Source: Bacteroides sp.
GTDB lineage: Bacteria; Bacteroidota; Bacteroidia; Bacteroidales; Muribaculaceae
Direction: 5' to 3'
DNA length: 64,000 nt
NCBI GenBank assembly: GCA_023666835.1
Contig: JAMPBJ010000001.1
Location: 766,383 to 830,382 of the forward strand
In this document: positions 61,108-64,000 of the stretch, in pieces
Position numbering within the stretch: position 1 is the stretch's first letter
Layout: the number at the start of each line of letters is the position of its first letter
The notes under the pieces: generated by a model
Databases searched by the model: none
What the model was told of the DNA's origin: nothing
Seen by the model: only the letters and a program-made list of their open reading frames with translations
Position numbers and translations under genes: made by a program

Positions 61108-61677
61108 TTAGTTGCCGACGGTGGTTATCGATGCGCCGGTTTCGTCGTTGATGGTGGTGACGTCGGTTGACGTTGCTGTCGAATCGCCGGCTGTGGTGAT
61201 TGTGGTCTCTTCGCTTTCCTGCGCCTCTTCTGGATCACCCGCACCTGTGTCGTCGCCAACTTTCAGAGTGGTGCTGTAGTCGGCATAAAGATTCTGAATG
61301 TCAACGCCGAAGGTTCGCTTCATTTTGTCGAATGCCTCATACATGTTGTCGCCGTGAATGTCGAGCATAATGCCGTAGAGATCAACAAATTTGCGCATCG
61401 TTTCCTCACGCGGAGTGCCCGAGGTCTGGCCTATGATGGTGCTGAGCATTTTCAGCGCTCCGGCGGCCTGGCCCGGGGTGAGATCGTCGGGAGAGAGTAT
61501 CAGTTGGTCGAGTTGGCCGGCAGTGATCTGCTCAGGGCCACGTTCGTAGTCTACCGGATCGGTTTCTTTCGACGATGCGTTGGCAGTCGATTCAGAGCCG
61601 TCGGAGTTTGAAGAACTGCAGCTGAAGTTGCTGAATACGAGGGTTATTGCTGAAAGGATTATGAACAGGCGTTTCAT
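61108..61677 (-). CDS. Lipoprotein of unknown function
   Basis: 189 residues. Lipobox FSC (Cys20) after MKRLFIILSAITLVFSNF. A Ser/Glu-rich linker, then a helical part (about 50-140: AGQLDQLILSPDDLTPGQAAGALKMLSTIIGQ, RKFVDLYGIMLDIHGDNMYEAFDKMKRTFGVD), and a Thr/Glu-rich tail (EEAQESEETTITTAGDSTATSTDVTT). No family recognised. It lies 25 bases after the nfnB stop on the same strand and may be transcribed from there. Confidence 0.82.
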   Translation of the reverse strand: MKRLFIILSAITLVFSNFSCSSSNSDGSESTANASSKETDPVDYERGPEQITAGQLDQLILSPDDLTPGQAAGALKMLSTIIGQTSGTPREETMRKFVDLYGIMLDIHGDNMYEAFDKMKRTFGVDIQNLYADYSTTLKVGDDTGAGDPEEAQESEETTITTAGDSTATSTDVTTINDETGASITTVGN

Positions 61678-61702
61678 TTCTTGTATCTTTGGAGTGTTAG
61701 TT

Positions 61703-63175
61703 TTAATTTTTGGTTAGAGCTTCGGCCATAGATCGGGCGGCCCGGCGTCCGTCGCCCATGGCAAGGATCACTGTGGCGCCTCCGCGCACGATGTCGCCTC
61801 CGGCAAAGAGCGTGGGAATTGATGACTGCATGGTGTCTGGGTTGACAACGATGGTGCCACGCTGCGACACGTCAAGACCCTCGATGGCAGATGGAATGAG
61901 CGGATTGGGCGACACACCCACGCTGACGATGACCATGTCGACCGGTACGTCGATGATGGCGCCCTCGATCGGCTCGGGGCGGCGGCGTCCCGACTGATCG
62001 GGCTCGCCAAGGCGCATCTGCTGCAGGCGCATCACCGACACACGGCCCGTTTCGTCGGCTATATATTCGATAGGGTTATGGAGCGTCAGGAATTCGACGC
62101 CCTCTTCCTTGGCGTGTTTGATCTCTTCAAGGCGTGCCGGCATTTCTTCTTCGCTGCGGCGATAGACCAGCATCACATGAGCGGCACCCATACGCCGTGC
62201 TGTTCTGACCGAGTCCATGGCCGTGTTGCCGCCGCCGATGATGGCCACGTTGCCACCGACGAGAACCGGCGTGTCGTGGCCTGGCTGGCCTGCGCACATC
62301 AGGTTGACGCGTGTCAGATACTCGTTGCTCGACATGACGCCTATATAGTTTTCGCCCGGGATGTTCATGAACCGTGGCAGACCTGCTCCGGAAGCCACGA
62401 ACAAGCCCTTGAACCCCATTTCGACAAGGTCGGAATGTGAGAGCGTTTTGCCAATGATCACATCGCGCATGAATTTGACTCCCATGGCTTGGAGGTTGGT
62501 GATCTCGCGGTCGACAATCGAGTTGGGCAGACGGAATTCAGGAATGCCGTATTTGAGCACGCCACCGATCTGGTGGAGCGCTTCGAACACGGTGACTTCA
62601 AATCCGAGCGAAGCTATTTCGCCGGCAAATGACAGTCCGGCAGGACCGCTTCCGGCTACTGCCACCTTGATGCCGTTAGATGCCGGCGCCGTCATTTCCA
62701 CATTGGAGGCATTGTCGGCAGCGAATCGTTCGAGATAACCAATGGCCACCGGCTGCTTTTTCATCTTGTTGTAGATGCATTTGCTTTCGCACTGCCGCTC
62801 CTGCGGACACACGCGGCCACACACGGCCGGGAGGGCACTTGTGGCGCGGAGCACTCTTGCGGCTTCATCGACGTTGCCCCGCTGAATGTTTTTGATAAAG
62901 CCGGGGATGTCGATTGAAACGGGGCATCCGGTGGTGCACTGCGGGTCGGGACAATCGAGGCATCGCGTTGCCTCAACTACGGACTGCTCGCGGCTGATAC
63001 CCTGGTTCACTTCCTCATTGCATGTGATTCGATAAGCCGGATCGAGTTCGGGCATCTTGACCCGTGGAATGTCGGCACGTTGACGTGCTGTGAGAGCCTG
63101 CCGCAATTCTTCGCGCCATGTTGCCGAGCGCGGAGCTATGTTTTTAGTATCGTTGTCTGCCATGTTATTAGACAT
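61703..63175 (-). CDS. nfnB: NfnB / GltD-type NADPH oxidoreductase (large subunit)
   Basis: 490 residues. N-terminal Cys clusters CLDCPDPQCTTGCPVSIDIPGF and CGRVCPQERQCESKC bind [4Fe-4S] centres. Two FAD/NAD folds follow: VAVAGSGPAGLSFAGEIASLGFEVTVFEA and NVAIIGGGNTAMDSVRTARRMGAAHVMLVYRR. The sequence alone fits glutamate synthase small subunit, but no gltB is near; the gene pairs with an NfnA-like gene 4 bases upstream, the arrangement of the electron-bifurcating NADH-dependent ferredoxin:NADP+ oxidoreductase. The original start (MSNNMADND) could also be the second Met. Confidence 0.88.
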   Translation of the reverse strand: MSNNMADNDTKNIAPRSATWREELRQALTARQRADIPRVKMPELDPAYRITCNEEVNQGISREQSVVEATRCLDCPDPQCTTGCPVSIDIPGFIKNIQRGNVDEAARVLRATSALPAVCGRVCPQERQCESKCIYNKMKKQPVAIGYLERFAADNASNVEMTAPASNGIKVAVAGSGPAGLSFAGEIASLGFEVTVFEALHQIGGVLKYGIPEFRLPNSIVDREITNLQAMGVKFMRDVIIGKTLSHSDLVEMGFKGLFVASGAGLPRFMNIPGENYIGVMSSNEYLTRVNLMCAGQPGHDTPVLVGGNVAIIGGGNTAMDSVRTARRMGAAHVMLVYRRSEEEMPARLEEIKHAKEEGVEFLTLHNPIEYIADETGRVSVMRLQQMRLGEPDQSGRRRPEPIEGAIIDVPVDMVIVSVGVSPNPLIPSAIEGLDVSQRGTIVVNPDTMQSSIPTLFAGGDIVRGGATVILAMGDGRRAARSMAEALTKN

Positions 63176-63179
63176 ACTC

Positions 63180-63959
63180 TTAATATTGTCTGAGTCGCAT
63201 CATCATTTCATCGAAATCGACTTGGTGGGCGTCGAATTCCGGACCGTCGATGCATACGAATTTTGTCTTTCCTCCTACCGTCACGCGGCATGCGCCACAC
63301 ATGCCCGTGCCGTCGACCATGATGGTGTTGAGCGAGCATACGGTGGGAATGTCGTATTTCTTTGTGAGCAGTGCCACAAACTTCATCATTATGGCGGGTC
63401 CGATGGCCACGACCTGGTCCACCTTTTCACGCCGGATCACCGACTCAACGCCGGCCGTCACGAGGCCTTTTTGTCCGTATGATCCGTCGTCGGTCATGAT
63501 GATGACTTCGTCGCTGTATTCCGCCACCTGCTTTTCGAGGATTATCAGATCCTTTGTGCGGGCTGCCAGAACGGAAACTACGCGGTTGCCTGCAAGCTTC
63601 AATGCTTTGATGATGGGGAGGAGGGGAGCCACGCCCACGCCACCGCCGCAGCACACCAGGGTGCCAACGCGGTTGATGTGTGTGGCCTGTCCAAGCGGAC
63701 CGACCACGTCGGTGAACTCATCGCCCGGCTCCAGGACGCATATCTTACGGGTGGAGACACCCACGGCCTGAATGACGAGAGTGATGGTGCCGCGGTCGAT
63801 ATCGGCATCGGCAATGGTCAGCGGTATGCGTTCGCCGCCGTCGCCCACTCGCACGATCACAAAGTGGCCGGCTCGGCGGGCACGTGCTATCATGGGAGCT
63901 TCGACCACGAGCTTGACCACGTTTTCTGAAAAATGCTCTTTTTCTACAATTTTAAACAT
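63180..63959 (-). CDS. nfnA: NfnA-like FAD/[2Fe-2S] subunit (small subunit)
   Basis: 259 residues: FAD domain (1-95; ARRAGHFVIVRVGDGGERIPLTIADAD), NAD domain (about 100-210; VCCGGGVGVAPLLPIIKAL; VAIGPAIMMKFVALL) and a C-terminal [2Fe-2S] cluster with Cys in TVCSLNTIMVDGTGMCGACRVTVGGKTKFVCIDGPEFDAHQVDF. It matches the dihydroorotate-dehydrogenase electron-transfer/sulfide-dehydrogenase beta family used as NfnA. The four bases between it and nfnB imply one operon. Upstream (63960-64000) is AT-poor and may still be leader; the window ends there. Confidence 0.88.
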   Translation of the reverse strand: MFKIVEKEHFSENVVKLVVEAPMIARARRAGHFVIVRVGDGGERIPLTIADADIDRGTITLVIQAVGVSTRKICVLEPGDEFTDVVGPLGQATHINRVGTLVCCGGGVGVAPLLPIIKALKLAGNRVVSVLAARTKDLIILEKQVAEYSDEVIIMTDDGSYGQKGLVTAGVESVIRREKVDQVVAIGPAIMMKFVALLTKKYDIPTVCSLNTIMVDGTGMCGACRVTVGGKTKFVCIDGPEFDAHQVDFDEMMMRLRQY

Positions 63960-64000
63960 CGCAATGTATCGGTTGTCGATCGGGAGAGATGATTTGGAAA

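Noticed and set aside
61703-63175. Glutamate synthase small subunit (gltD) as the main call
   Set aside because: No large subunit gene is adjacent, and the NfnA-like partner 4 bases upstream fits Nfn better; gltD remains the sequence-family alternative.

Overview
The window is 64 kb of a Bacteroidales chromosome, most likely a Muribaculaceae-type gut commensal (the family is inferred, not proven). The evidence is: promoters of the Bacteroidetes form (TTTG, about 20 bases, TAnnTTTG) in front of many genes; a type IX secretion plug protein and a type IX-like sorting tail on a protease; Na+-NQR; an ExbB/ExbD/ExbD/TonB set; and a Bacteroidetes-style cobamide uptake operon. There are no rRNA genes, insertion sequences, phage genes or CRISPR arrays. 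It reads as core chromosome with dense operons.

Layout. 1-5.2 kb: cardiolipin synthase (cut by the window edge), a secreted subtilisin-like protease, the rpsF-rpsR-rplI operon with tandem promoters and a clean terminator, and a small conserved-looking gene. 5.4-7.9 kb: an ECF sigma factor, a short-chain-type prenyl diphosphate synthase and a TatD nuclease, all on +. 7.9-10.3 kb: a CHASE2 sensor lacking any output domain plus a secreted partner, behind a leader of about 380 bases. 10.5-16.4 kb: nqrABCDEF. 16.6-20.3 kb: exbB-exbD-exbD-tonB. 20.4-28.7 kb: M16 peptidase, dus, a DUF2807 protein, a flippase, ssb, an OPT transporter and a MATE transporter. 28.7-31.2 kb (minus): ung, T9SS plug (DUF5103) and DUF3109, overlapping or nearly touching. 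31.3 kb: tRNA-Arg(CCG). 31.4-38.1 kb (minus): a 57-residue membrane protein, dxs, trkA, trkH and a Ser/Thr kinase. 38.1-45.2 kb (minus): a cobalamin riboswitch driving four surface or outer-membrane genes (BtuH-like, PKD-type, BtuG-like, BtuB-like). 45.2-50.7 kb (minus): cinA, tsaD, and a secreted DUF2059/DUF4838/small-protein operon. 50.8-52.6 kb: typA. 52.7 kb: tRNA-His. 52.9-59.2 kb (minus): capA-like, folD, ffh, panC-panD, htrA. 59.4-61.1 kb: NlpC/P60 lipoprotein and tcdA. 61.1-64 kb (minus): a lipoprotein and nfnA-nfnB.

How the genes fit together: ExbB/ExbD/TonB energises receptors such as the B12 receptor. Na+-NQR builds a sodium gradient from NADH, and NfnAB balances NAD(H), NADP(H) and ferredoxin. 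TrkA/TrkH takes up potassium and is co-transcribed with a transmembrane Ser/Thr kinase. The T9SS plug, the sorting-tail protease, HtrA and the lipoproteins point to an active cell envelope.

The least explained items are a dispersed family of degenerate 9-base tandem repeats at four transcript ends, the long leader and orphan CHASE2 pair, two small proteins, and the kinase attached to the potassium operon. No wholly new multi-gene system could be proven from sequence alone.
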